A stretch of 5,968 bases of DNA, from contig JALOMD010000262.1 in assembly GCA_025455595.1 (NCBI GenBank), positions 1-5,968 on the forward strand, written 5' to 3'. The stretch comes from Cytophagales bacterium (GTDB lineage: Bacteria > Bacteroidota > Bacteroidia > Cytophagales > 172606-1). A program made the position numbers and the translations under genes. The notes under the pieces were generated by a model. It was not told where the DNA came from and searched no databases. It saw only the letters and a list, made by a program, of their open reading frames with translations. Shown piece after piece: positions 1 to 5,492 of the stretch. Each line of letters starts with the position of its first letter. Position 1 is the stretch's first letter.

Positions 1-111
1 GTCAGGTCTGTCGGATACATCAGGCTTTGGTTTTAAGTGTGGAAACTCAAAACTACGCACCGATTCCCTTTTTTCCGTGAAACTTTAGACAACCTCTTAA
101 AGCCGTACTTC
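1..111. other. Non-coding stretch at the left edge
   Basis: This is the region downstream of the DUF218 gene. No gene is visible. An imperfect 10-bp stem (29-38 with 45-54, one mismatch and one wobble) is the only structure noted, and it lacks a convincing T-run for the minus-strand gene. The first bases (GTCAGGTCTGTCGG) resemble dispersed GACAGACCTGAC-type intergenic repeats, but the window edge cuts them off. Confidence 0.3.
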
Positions 112-882
112 CTAAAGATAGCCCGTCACTGCATAACTCACGTAGCCGATCCACTCGTGCCAGAGCGTTGACCACTTGCCGATGGCTCCTTCGGAAGGCA
201 GCAGCCAGTAGTCGGGAGTCCACTTGCGGGGCGAGCCGTAGAAATCGGTGCTGAACACCGTGACCGGAACGCCCGCCTTGCGGAAACACCCGGCGGCGCG
301 GCGCATGTGAAAAGCCGACGTAACCAACAGGTAACGCTTTCCCGGAAACCTGTTTTTCAGGATTTTTGCCGAAAACGTCGCGTTTTCGCGTGTGTTGCGC
401 GACTGGTTTTCCAACACAACGGCACTGTCTGGCACACCGGCCAGTTTCAGTACCGAGGCCAGTTCCTCGGCCTCGCTCTCGTCCTTTTGGCGGCTCACCA
501 GTCGCCCCGAACCGCCGCTGATCAAGATTTTGTCCACTTTGCCCGCCTTGTACAGTTGCAGCGGGTGCAGGATGCGGTCGGCTCCTTTCGAGAAATACAC
601 GCGGTCTTTGGGTTCGCGTTGGGTGTCGGTCACGCCCGTCAGCACCACGGCTATGTCGTGCTTGGGCAGTTCGGCAATGGGGACGGTCGGTATTTCCCAC
701 CAACGGATGGCTTCGTTGACGATCAGGTTGTTGCTGAAAAACAATAGTAAAATAAAGGCTATTTTTGACGCACGTTTCTTGCGCGTCGGCGACTTGGCAA
801 ACCATGCGTAGGCCAGCAGCCCGGCAATCCAAGTCATGGGCATGAGCAAATAAAACAGTGTTTTGGAAAGGACGAAGAACAT
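112..882 (-). CDS. ElyC-like DUF218 (YdcF/SanA family) membrane protein
   Basis: Probable inner-membrane protein of the DUF218 family. E. coli ElyC and SanA members affect envelope or peptidoglycan homeostasis, and the biochemical reaction is not settled. From the ATG at 882 it has 256 residues, about the length of ElyC. Two hydrophobic N-terminal segments (about residues 5-29 and 41-55), separated by a basic loop (TRKKRASK), fit two membrane helices. The DUF218 domain follows from about residue 76: DIAVVLTG, a DR pair in GADRIL, KVDKILISGGSG (117-126), the acidic stretch DESEAEE, NTREN (163-167) and LLVTSAFHMRRA (185-196). An in-frame ATG at 951 would add 23 residues, but these are encoded by a heptamer repeat array and look non-genuine, so 882 is preferred. 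It is divergent from the glycosyltransferase at 1064. The family is clear; the ElyC-like role is inferred from architecture. Confidence 0.88.
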   Translation of the reverse strand: MFFVLSKTLFYLLMPMTWIAGLLAYAWFAKSPTRKKRASKIAFILLLFFSNNLIVNEAIRWWEIPTVPIAELPKHDIAVVLTGVTDTQREPKDRVYFSKGADRILHPLQLYKAGKVDKILISGGSGRLVSRQKDESEAEELASVLKLAGVPDSAVVLENQSRNTRENATFSAKILKNRFPGKRYLLVTSAFHMRRAAGCFRKAGVPVTVFSTDFYGSPRKWTPDYWLLPSEGAIGKWSTLWHEWIGYVSYAVTGYL

Positions 883-887
883 GATTC

Positions 888-922
888 GTTTGGCGTTTAT
901 TGTTTGGCGTTTACCGTTCCAG
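888..922. repeat. Heptamer tandem array (GTTTNNN) upstream of the DUF218 gene
   Basis: Five consecutive 7-bp units read GTTTGGC, GTTTATT, GTTTGGC, GTTTACC and GTTCCAG. The 12-mer GTTTGGCGTTTA occurs twice, exactly 14 bp apart (888-899 and 902-913). The array begins six bases upstream of the preferred ATG of the minus-strand gene, so it would lie in that gene's leader. It is direct sequence evidence of a short-period repeat; its function is unknown. Confidence 0.75.
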
Positions 923-963
923 ATGTTGCGTGTCCGAGGCTTTGCTGGCAACGAACGGTAAAC
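909..963. repeat. 11-bp perfect inverted repeat between divergent genes
   Basis: GTTTACCGTTC (909-919) is the exact reverse complement of GAACGGTAAAC (953-963), separated by 33 bases. The left arm is the last part of the GTTTNNN array. The right arm therefore amounts to a short opposite-orientation piece of the same repeat. Possible roles are a repeat-element boundary or a regulatory palindrome shared by the two divergent genes. The inverted repeat itself is certain; the role is not. Confidence 0.65.
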
Positions 964-1006
964 AAAATCCGCTCACCAAGTTAATTTATTTTCAGGCCAG
1001 AATATC

Positions 1007-1035
1007 AGGAAACGGGCCTGTGGTGCCGGTTTCCT
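1007..1035 (+). promoter_or_regulatory. Leader hairpin ahead of the glycosyltransferase
   Basis: Arms 1007-1017 and 1025-1035 pair with one internal G-G mismatch (seven outer pairs, three inner pairs) around a 7-base loop, 28 bases before the ATG at 1064. The run after the hairpin (CTTTGGCC) is not a U-tract, so it does not resemble a Rho-independent terminator. It could be a structured 5' leader or a binding palindrome. I could not identify a convincing Bacteroidota -33/-7 promoter between 883 and 1063. Confidence 0.3.
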
Positions 1036-1063
1036 TTGGCCGCTTAATCGGATTCAGTTTAGC

Positions 1064-1834
1064 ATGACACTACAGACAACTTCCTTGTCCGACCGGAAAA
1101 GGATTATCAGCTTGGACGTGAGCCAGTTGGGCTATGCCGAAACCACGCGCCGCATCTTGGACTGGGGCCGTGGCCGCACGCCATCCTACGTGTGTTTTGC
1201 CAACGTCCACATGGTTATCGAAGGGCACTGGTCTGCCGCTTTTGCCGAGATGGTCAATCGGGCCGACATCGTGGCTCCCGACGGTGTGCCCTTAGCGAAG
1301 GCGTTCAAGGCGTTGTACGGCGTGGCGCAAGAACGCGTAGCCGGCATGGACATGCTGCCATCGTTAACGGCCGAGTGCGAATCGGCCGGGCTGTCGGTGT
1401 ATTTTTTCGGCTCGACGGACGAAACGCTGGCCGCCATGCGCCAAAGGCTGGAAAGCGAACACCCTCGCCTGAAAATAGCCGGTATGTTTTCGCCGCCCTT
1501 CGGCTCGCTGAACGCAGCCAACAACGCCAAGTACGCCCAAGCCATCAACGAGTCGGGAGCCAACCTGGTGATGGTGGCCTTGGGCTGCCCCAAGCAGGAA
1601 ACGTGGATGTCGCAGAACTACCGGAACATCAACGCCGTGCTGCTCGGCGTGGGCGGCGCGTTCGACGTGTACGCCGGGGTGCGCAAGCGGGCACCGCGCT
1701 GGATGCAAAAGCTGGCGTTGGAGTGGTTTTACCGCTTGGTGCAAGAGCCGCGCCGAATGTTCAAACGATATTTCGTGACCAACAGCTTGTACTTGTGGCT
1801 GTTGGGCAAGCAGATTTTGTTCAAAAAGTCGTGA
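1064..1834 (+). CDS. WecG/TagA/CpsF family glycosyltransferase (GT26)
   Basis: A 256-residue glycosyltransferase of the family that includes WecG (UDP-ManNAcA transferase of enterobacterial common antigen) and TagA (UDP-ManNAc transferase of wall teichoic acid). These enzymes add a sugar to a polyprenol-linked intermediate at the cytoplasmic membrane face. The family pattern is complete: FANVHMVIEG (45-54), IVAPDGVPLAKA (69-80) with Asp73 at the position of the proposed catalytic base, ERVAGMDMLP (90-99), YFFGST (113-118), VALGCPKQETWM (171-182), GVGGAFDVYAG (195-205) and the basic C-terminal segment RAPRWMQKLALEWFYRLVQEPRR (209-231). That C-terminal segment is thought to support membrane association and active-site closure in TagA. 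The donor sugar cannot be told from sequence. It is not in an obvious operon here; the neighbour upstream is a divergent envelope gene, so an exopolysaccharide or surface glycan role is inferred. The ATG at 1064 fits the usual family start. Confidence 0.93.
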   Translation: MTLQTTSLSDRKRIISLDVSQLGYAETTRRILDWGRGRTPSYVCFANVHMVIEGHWSAAFAEMVNRADIVAPDGVPLAKAFKALYGVAQERVAGMDMLPSLTAECESAGLSVYFFGSTDETLAAMRQRLESEHPRLKIAGMFSPPFGSLNAANNAKYAQAINESGANLVMVALGCPKQETWMSQNYRNINAVLLGVGGAFDVYAGVRKRAPRWMQKLALEWFYRLVQEPRRMFKRYFVTNSLYLWLLGKQILFKKS

Positions 1835-1851
1835 GTCTTTGGTCTTGAGTT

Positions 1852-1874
1852 AAATCATTGAATATCAATGGTTT
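1852..1874 (+). terminator. Possible terminator hairpin after the glycosyltransferase
   Basis: Arms 1852-1861 and 1865-1874 form a 10-bp stem with one T-G wobble and a 3-base loop. It begins 17 bases after the TGA stop at 1832-1834 and runs into GTTTTAG. The stem is AT-rich and the following T-run is short, so this is only a moderate terminator candidate. Just downstream, TGTATTTG (1878-1885) is one base off the Bacteroidota -7 consensus TAnnTTTG. It could be a promoter for the epimerase, but there is no strong -33 element. Confidence 0.35.
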
Positions 1875-1960
1875 TAGTGTATTTGTAGTTGTTCCCTGTT
1901 GGGTACTTGGTGAATCATGTTTATCACGCGAATCATCCTACAATCATAGTTTGACAAGTC

Positions 1961-1990
1961 GGCGTTTTGGGCAAAAAATGCTCAAAACGC
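1961..1990. repeat. GGCGTTTTGGGCAA palindrome, copy 1
   Basis: A hairpin with a 12-bp stem (1962-1973 with 1979-1990, one G-T wobble) around an AAAAA loop. It lies between the glycosyltransferase and epimerase genes. Its first 18 bases (1961-1978) are the exact reverse complement of 5187-5204 inside the helicase gene. Its stem sequence also matches the hairpin at 3027-3055. It could act as a terminator on the plus strand (TTTATT follows), but its recurrence marks it as a dispersed repeat. Confidence 0.7.
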
Positions 1991-1993
1991 TTT

Positions 1994-2028
1994 ATTCCGC
2001 AATCCGCCTTCCGAATTCCGAAATTCAA
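1994..2028. repeat. Heptamer array (ATTCCGM) just before the epimerase start
   Basis: Consecutive 7-bp units read ATTCCGC, AATCCGC, CTTCCGA, ATTCCGA and a degenerate AATTCAA. The array starts three bases after the palindrome that ends at 1990 and finishes one base before the proposed GTG start at 2030. Translating through it adds an unconvincing N-terminus to the epimerase, which is one reason for rejecting the upstream start. It would occupy the place where a ribosome binding site normally sits. Confidence 0.65.
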
Positions 2029-2029
2029 A

Positions 2030-3019
2030 GTGTTTTCCATCCAAACCGACACCTTCGCCGGATACGTCCGTTACCGCCTCGCGAATGAAGGCACGGGCGA
2101 AAGCCTGTGCGTCTTGCCCGGTTGCGGCGGCTTGTTGCAGGAACTGAACCTGAGTTGCGGCGGCTTGCTGCATTCGGTCATTGACGGCGTGGAGGAAATT
2201 GACCTGCCGGGCAACATGTGGCGCAAAAGTGCCTTGCTGTTTCCGTTTCCGGGCCGTGTCAAAGACGGCGCATACACGTTTGAAGGCCGAACCTACCAAC
2301 TGCCCATCAACGAGCCGCTGCGCAACACCGCCCTGCACGGCTTGGTGGCCGACGAGCCGTTTGTCATCATCGAAACCGCTTGCGACGAAAACATCGCCCG
2401 CCTCGAAATCGGCTATGATTACGGCGGACGTTTGGAAGGTTATCCGTTTCCGTTTTCGCTGCGTGTGACCTATTCGCTGGATGCGAAAGGCGTTTTTTGC
2501 TTGCATGTAACAGCCCAAAACACAGGCCGTACGGCAATGCCGATGGGTTTCGGCTGGCATCCGTATTTCAAAACCGGTTCGCTGGTGAACCAACTGCGGT
2601 TGTGCCTGCCTGCCCACGCGTTCTTTGAGCTGGACGAAACGCTGGTTCCAACCGGGGAAACGAAACGTTTGGAAGGTTTTACGCCGGAGGATTTCGCCCA
2701 AGGCGGCGCGGCTATCGGAGTCACGGCATTAGACCATGGATTCGCTGTGGAAACGGGCGACAAACACGCCGTGACCCTGCTCCGCGACGACACCCGCAAC
2801 TTGACCATCTCCATTCGGCAGCAACCCAACGAAGGTCTTCGGTACGTACAAGTCTATACGCCGCCGCACCGGGGCAGCATTGCCATTGAGCCGCAAACCT
2901 GCATGGGCAACGCCTTCAACAACGGCCTCGGCCTGATGACGTTGCAACCGGGCGAAATTTGGCAAGGCGAGATTAGGGTAGAGGTCAGAAGTCAGAGGTT
3001 AGAAAACAGCAGGCAGTAG
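2030..3019 (+). CDS. Aldose 1-epimerase (galactose mutarotase-like) family protein
   Basis: A cytoplasmic enzyme expected to interconvert alpha and beta anomers of a hexose or a related sugar; the substrate cannot be assigned. From GTG 2030 it has 329 residues, normal for the family. The catalytic pieces are present: NTALHG with His103, GFGWHPYF (173-180) with His177, and IAIEPQTCMGNAFNNG (284-299) with Glu287 as the likely general base. The beta-sandwich pattern LFPFPGRVKDGAYTFEGRTYQL (70-91) is also typical. GTG 2030 is chosen because upstream in-frame sequence back to TTG 1967 runs through a hairpin and heptamer repeats, and the next in-frame ATG lies past about residue 62. The last dozen residues (VEVRSQRLENSRQ) are encoded by GTCAGAR repeats and are probably acquired. 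It is convergent with the helicase, with 37 bp between the stops. Confidence 0.9.
   Translation: MFSIQTDTFAGYVRYRLANEGTGESLCVLPGCGGLLQELNLSCGGLLHSVIDGVEEIDLPGNMWRKSALLFPFPGRVKDGAYTFEGRTYQLPINEPLRNTALHGLVADEPFVIIETACDENIARLEIGYDYGGRLEGYPFPFSLRVTYSLDAKGVFCLHVTAQNTGRTAMPMGFGWHPYFKTGSLVNQLRLCLPAHAFFELDETLVPTGETKRLEGFTPEDFAQGGAAIGVTALDHGFAVETGDKHAVTLLRDDTRNLTISIRQQPNEGLRYVQVYTPPHRGSIAIEPQTCMGNAFNNGLGLMTLQPGEIWQGEIRVEVRSQRLENSRQ
2121..2172 (+). repeat. Near-identical 19-bp direct repeat inside the epimerase
   Basis: Positions 2121-2139 and 2154-2172 differ at one base and lie 33 bp apart, so the repeat is in frame. It encodes CGGLLQ and CGGLLH (residues 32-37 and 43-48). It may be a small in-frame duplication or coincidence of codon choice in a region that is normally glycine-rich in this family. 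Confidence 0.4.
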
Positions 3020-3090
3020 CAGCGGCGCGTTTTGGGCAATTTTTGCCCAAAACGCATTACATCTCTGACTTCTGACCTCTGACCTCTGAC
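2981..3090. repeat. Inverted GTCAGAR heptamer arrays flanking a hairpin
   Basis: The left array has units GTCAGAA, GTCAGAG and GTTAGAA (2984-3004). The right array is in the opposite orientation, with four units read on the plus strand as CTCTGAC, TTCTGAC, CTCTGAC and CTCTGAC (3063-3090). A 17-bp perfect inverted repeat joins them (2981-2997 with 3063-3079). The hairpin at 3027-3055 lies near the centre. The left array codes for the end of the epimerase and the right array for the end of the helicase, so the composite element spans both stop codons. Confidence 0.85.
3027..3055. terminator. Perfect 13-bp hairpin between convergent genes (palindrome copy 2)
   Basis: Stem 3027-3039 pairs perfectly with 3043-3055 around a TTT loop. 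It occupies almost the whole 37-bp gap between the epimerase TAG (3017-3019) and the helicase TAA (3057-3059). Position and strength suggest a bidirectional terminator. However, neither side has a canonical T-run after the stem, and the stem is another copy of the GGCGTTTTGGGCAA repeat found at 1961 and 5187. Confidence 0.6.
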
Positions 3091-5492
3091 CTGTTTTTCC
3101 ACCATTCCCGACTGTAGATGCGTTTGTAACGCCAATTTTTGGCTTGCAACAACATGGGCGTATAGGCATGAGCAGCCTTGGCCGACGGGCTTTGGTAGTA
3201 CAGGTCGTCGTCGGTGAGGACGAGGCTGTCGTAGCGGCCGCTGTGCTTAACGGTCACATCGGCAAAGGGTAACTCCTTGACAGCCAGCGTGTTTTCATCG
3301 GCGGGCAACAGCGAGGCGGGCTGCGTTACGACTTTGTCCTTAAGCAAGTGCCCCGATGCGAAGTCACGTACCGGACGGGGTTGCGGCACGTACTCACCCG
3401 CCGAGACTTGCCACGCGTACTCCAAATATTGGCGCAACAGTTTAGGCCCGGCGTGGAGCGTGCCGTCGGTGCGGAGTTGGTGGGGCAACAGGCTGGAAAC
3501 CAAGTAGATTTTCTCACGGGCACGCGTTACGGCCACATTCAGGCGGTTTTCGCCGCCCTGTTGGTTCAGGCTGCCGAATTGCATCACCAACCGTCCGGCG
3601 GTGTCGGAGGCGTAGCCAAGCGAAAAAACGATGATGTCGCGTTCGTCGCCCTGCACGTTTTCAATGTTTTTCACAAAAAGCGACGGCGGCAGCATCCGGT
3701 TCTGCTCGGCGGCCGAGGCCTCAAGCAAATCCTGAATCAGCGTTTGCTGCTGGAAGTTGAATGTCACCACGCCGATTTCTTTATCGGATTGCTGCGCCGT
3801 GAGTTTCCAAACCAAATCCACAACCGTCTCGGCCTCAGTCCGGTTCTGGTTGTTTTGCCAGAGGCCGTCCACTTTCAAGTACGCAATGGCTGGTTCCTGC
3901 CGGTTCACCAACCGGAAATCGGGCAGTAGTTCAAGGTTTTGGCCGTAAAAATGCCGGTTCGAGAAGTCAATCAGTTCCAGCGACTGGCTGCGGTAATGGC
4001 CGCGCAACTGCGTTTGGGGCAAGTACCGTGCCGCCAAGTCAAGCAACGAATCAACTTCCAAGTCGGGTTGGTCGTCAGTGTCTTCCTCGTAGCGGACGCG
4101 GTACAAGTCGCTGGGTTGCAACTGCTGGCTGTCGCCGGTAATCACCACCTGCGCCCCCCGGTACATGGCCGGAATGCCCCGCTCGGCGTAGCACTGCGAA
4201 GCCTCGTCGAAGATGACAAGGTCGAAAAGCCCCCTCCCGGCCGCACAGTCTCGCCCCGAAACTCTCGTTTCGGTCGCCCCCAAGGGGGAGGAGGAAAAAA
4301 ACTCCCTTCCCCCTTGGGGGAAGGGCTGGGGATGGGGGCTTTTGGGGAAGGCCGGGAGGGGGGTAATCGCCGACACCGACTCTGGCGAGGCCAGCCAGCA
4401 GGGAATGAGTTGGAAAATTTCATCCGCGTAATGAGCCAGCAGTTTGCGCAGTGTCCAGACGTGGCGTTTTTTGGCCGTCTGGTGCTGCAAGTCGCGGTAG
4501 GTGGTGCGGTTGCCGAGGCGGTTCAGCGTAATGTGCCGGTAGGTTTGCTCGCGTAGTTTCAGCAGCAGCATCTCGCGGCTCAATTGCTGCTTTTTGCGCA
4601 CGGCTTCCTGTAATTCGTCCTCGGCTTGGCGCATCTTGTACGTTGAGACGATACGCAACACCGGATGCTGCGCCTCAATGTGTTCGATCCACGACAGCCG
4701 CAGACTGTTGTCGAAAATGCGCGGCCAGTCGGCGTTCTCGGCAGTACCGGCCTCGTGTTTCAGCAAGCGTTGAACCACTTCGTTTTCGGCGTGCGACAGT
4801 CGCCGCTTGATGCCGTCCAACTCGCAGAGGTTGTCAAAGTCGCGTTCCAAGGCGGCAATGCGGCCCGGCACGGTTTCGGGTTGTTGCCAGCTTTCGGCAA
4901 TTTGAGTGTCGGCGAGATACAGCCGCCAACTTGTTTTGACAAGCTGCCATTCGTCGGCAATGGCAAGCAGTTGGTGGATTTTCTCTTGGAAAACGTTGTG
5001 CGTATGCTGCGTCAGCGACTCCAGTAGCGGCCAAGCATTGAGCTTGCGGGCAATCTTGAAGGCCCGGCGAGCCGTGCGTTGCTGCCCGAACCACAGCCGC
5101 ACGGTGGTTTCTTCGTACGGATTTTCCAAGGGCCATGCCTGCCGCACTTCTGCCGCCAGTTTTTCCAAAGCGAGGCGTTTTTGCAGTTTTTTGCCCAAAA
5201 CGCCCAAGTCTTCGCGGCCGAGACCGAGGCAGTTGGCGGCGGCCAACTGGCGCAGGGCTTTCCGCTCGCCCGAAAACCATTGCCACCGGAGCCACGTCAA
5301 CGCATTCTGCCGTGCTGCCGAGGCGCGTTGTATTTGCGACTGCGCAACAGTCAGTTGGTCGGTAGGCGTGGTTTTCTCCACACCTTCGTCGTCCAAACAA
5401 CGTAGCATGGCTTTTTCGTATTTATCAAGCCACTTGGCGTTGATTTCCGCGTTGTGACCGGATAGCCGGTTCGGAGGCGGAGACGATTTCAA
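3057..5492 (-). CDS. SF1 DNA2/NAM7-like (UPF1-type) helicase, C-terminal part of a frameshifted gene
   Basis: This frame holds the motor core of a superfamily 1B ATP-dependent helicase, except the Walker A loop. Motifs, in order: LFDLVIFDEASQ (motif II; Asp429-Glu430 counted from TTG 5492), VVITGDSQQLQPSD (motif III, about 4109-4148), LRGHYRS (motif IV, about 3991-4011), NVQGDERDIIVFSLGY (motif V, about 3613-3660) and LNVAVTRAREKIYLV (motif VI, about 3502-3546). Before motif II is a long helical, charged stretch typical of the stalk insertion. The nominal start at TTG 5492 is not believed. Real homology begins at HNAEINAKWLDKYEK (from 5456) and continues the frame upstream. Two oddities: a 44-residue Pro/Gly/Ser-rich insert just before motif II (repeat at 4230-4362), and a tail after YSREWWKNR made of GTCAGAR repeats. 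Substrate and pathway are unknown. No nuclease domain is recognised in the visible part. Confidence 0.85.
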   Translation of the reverse strand: MKSSPPPNRLSGHNAEINAKWLDKYEKAMLRCLDDEGVEKTTPTDQLTVAQSQIQRASAARQNALTWLRWQWFSGERKALRQLAAANCLGLGREDLGVLGKKLQKRLALEKLAAEVRQAWPLENPYEETTVRLWFGQQRTARRAFKIARKLNAWPLLESLTQHTHNVFQEKIHQLLAIADEWQLVKTSWRLYLADTQIAESWQQPETVPGRIAALERDFDNLCELDGIKRRLSHAENEVVQRLLKHEAGTAENADWPRIFDNSLRLSWIEHIEAQHPVLRIVSTYKMRQAEDELQEAVRKKQQLSREMLLLKLREQTYRHITLNRLGNRTTYRDLQHQTAKKRHVWTLRKLLAHYADEIFQLIPCWLASPESVSAITPLPAFPKSPHPQPFPQGGREFFSSSPLGATETRVSGRDCAAGRGLFDLVIFDEASQCYAERGIPAMYRGAQVVITGDSQQLQPSDLYRVRYEEDTDDQPDLEVDSLLDLAARYLPQTQLRGHYRSQSLELIDFSNRHFYGQNLELLPDFRLVNRQEPAIAYLKVDGLWQNNQNRTEAETVVDLVWKLTAQQSDKEIGVVTFNFQQQTLIQDLLEASAAEQNRMLPPSLFVKNIENVQGDERDIIVFSLGYASDTAGRLVMQFGSLNQQGGENRLNVAVTRAREKIYLVSSLLPHQLRTDGTLHAGPKLLRQYLEYAWQVSAGEYVPQPRPVRDFASGHLLKDKVVTQPASLLPADENTLAVKELPFADVTVKHSGRYDSLVLTDDDLYYQSPSAKAAHAYTPMLLQAKNWRYKRIYSREWWKNRSEVRGQKSEM
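4230..4362. repeat. GC-rich palindromic repeat inserted in the helicase coding sequence
   Basis: A 133-bp element bounded by 13-bp perfect inverted repeats, CCCCCTCCCGGCC (4230-4242) and its complement (4350-4362). Inside are a 12-bp inverted repeat (4277-4288 with 4309-4320) around a purine-rich centre, and a 7-bp hairpin (4256-4262 with 4267-4273). It encodes no enzyme. On the minus strand it reads in frame as a Pro-rich peptide (SPHPQPFPQGG and following). Peptides of this kind recur in many bacterial genomes where GGGGAAGG-type intergenic repeats enter ORFs. It splits the expected sequence SVSAI-PL from LFDLVIFDEAS. Boundaries are uncertain by a few bases and no clear target duplication is visible. 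It resembles a non-autonomous, MITE/REP-like element. Confidence 0.78.
5187..5204. repeat. GGCGTTTTGGGCAA palindrome arm within the helicase (copy 3)
   Basis: These 18 bases are the exact reverse complement of 1961-1978, and 16 of them match 3040-3055. With 5174-5181 they form an imperfect hairpin (eight outer pairs, then a bulge). On the minus strand they encode part of GVLGKKLQK. Unlike the other two copies, this one lies within coding sequence and keeps the frame. Confidence 0.55.

Noticed and set aside
29..54. Terminator hairpin for the DUF218 gene
   Set aside because: The stem is imperfect, lies more than 55 bases after the stop and has no clear T-run on the minus strand.
53..832. 259-residue open frame on the minus strand overlapping the DUF218 gene
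   Set aside because: Composition is Arg/Gln/Pro-rich with no family pattern. It is a shifted-frame shadow of the DUF218 coding sequence, whose motifs are clear.
1192..1848. 218-residue open frame on the plus strand inside the glycosyltransferase
   Set aside because: Arg/Gly/Ala-rich shadow frame; the overlapping frame contains the complete WecG/TagA motif set.
1967..2029. Upstream TTG start for the epimerase at 1967
   Set aside because: It lies within a hairpin repeat, and the added residues come from repeat DNA and a heptamer array.
2981..3093. CRISPR-like array
   Set aside because: Units are 7 bp and contiguous without spacers, and there are no cas genes.
4230..4362. Intein or group II intron within the helicase
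   Set aside because: The insert is only 133 bp, lacks splicing or endonuclease motifs, and is a simple set of palindromes.
3348..4556. Two plus-strand open frames (3348-3929 and 3939-4556) antisense to the helicase
   Set aside because: They mirror the helicase codons. No recognisable domain is present, and the helicase motifs on the minus strand explain the open frames.
5454..5472. Programmed +1 ribosomal frameshifting in the helicase
   Set aside because: The site (ATC CGG T CAC) matches no known slippery type and has only a 5-bp hairpin. Mutation or sequence error is simpler.
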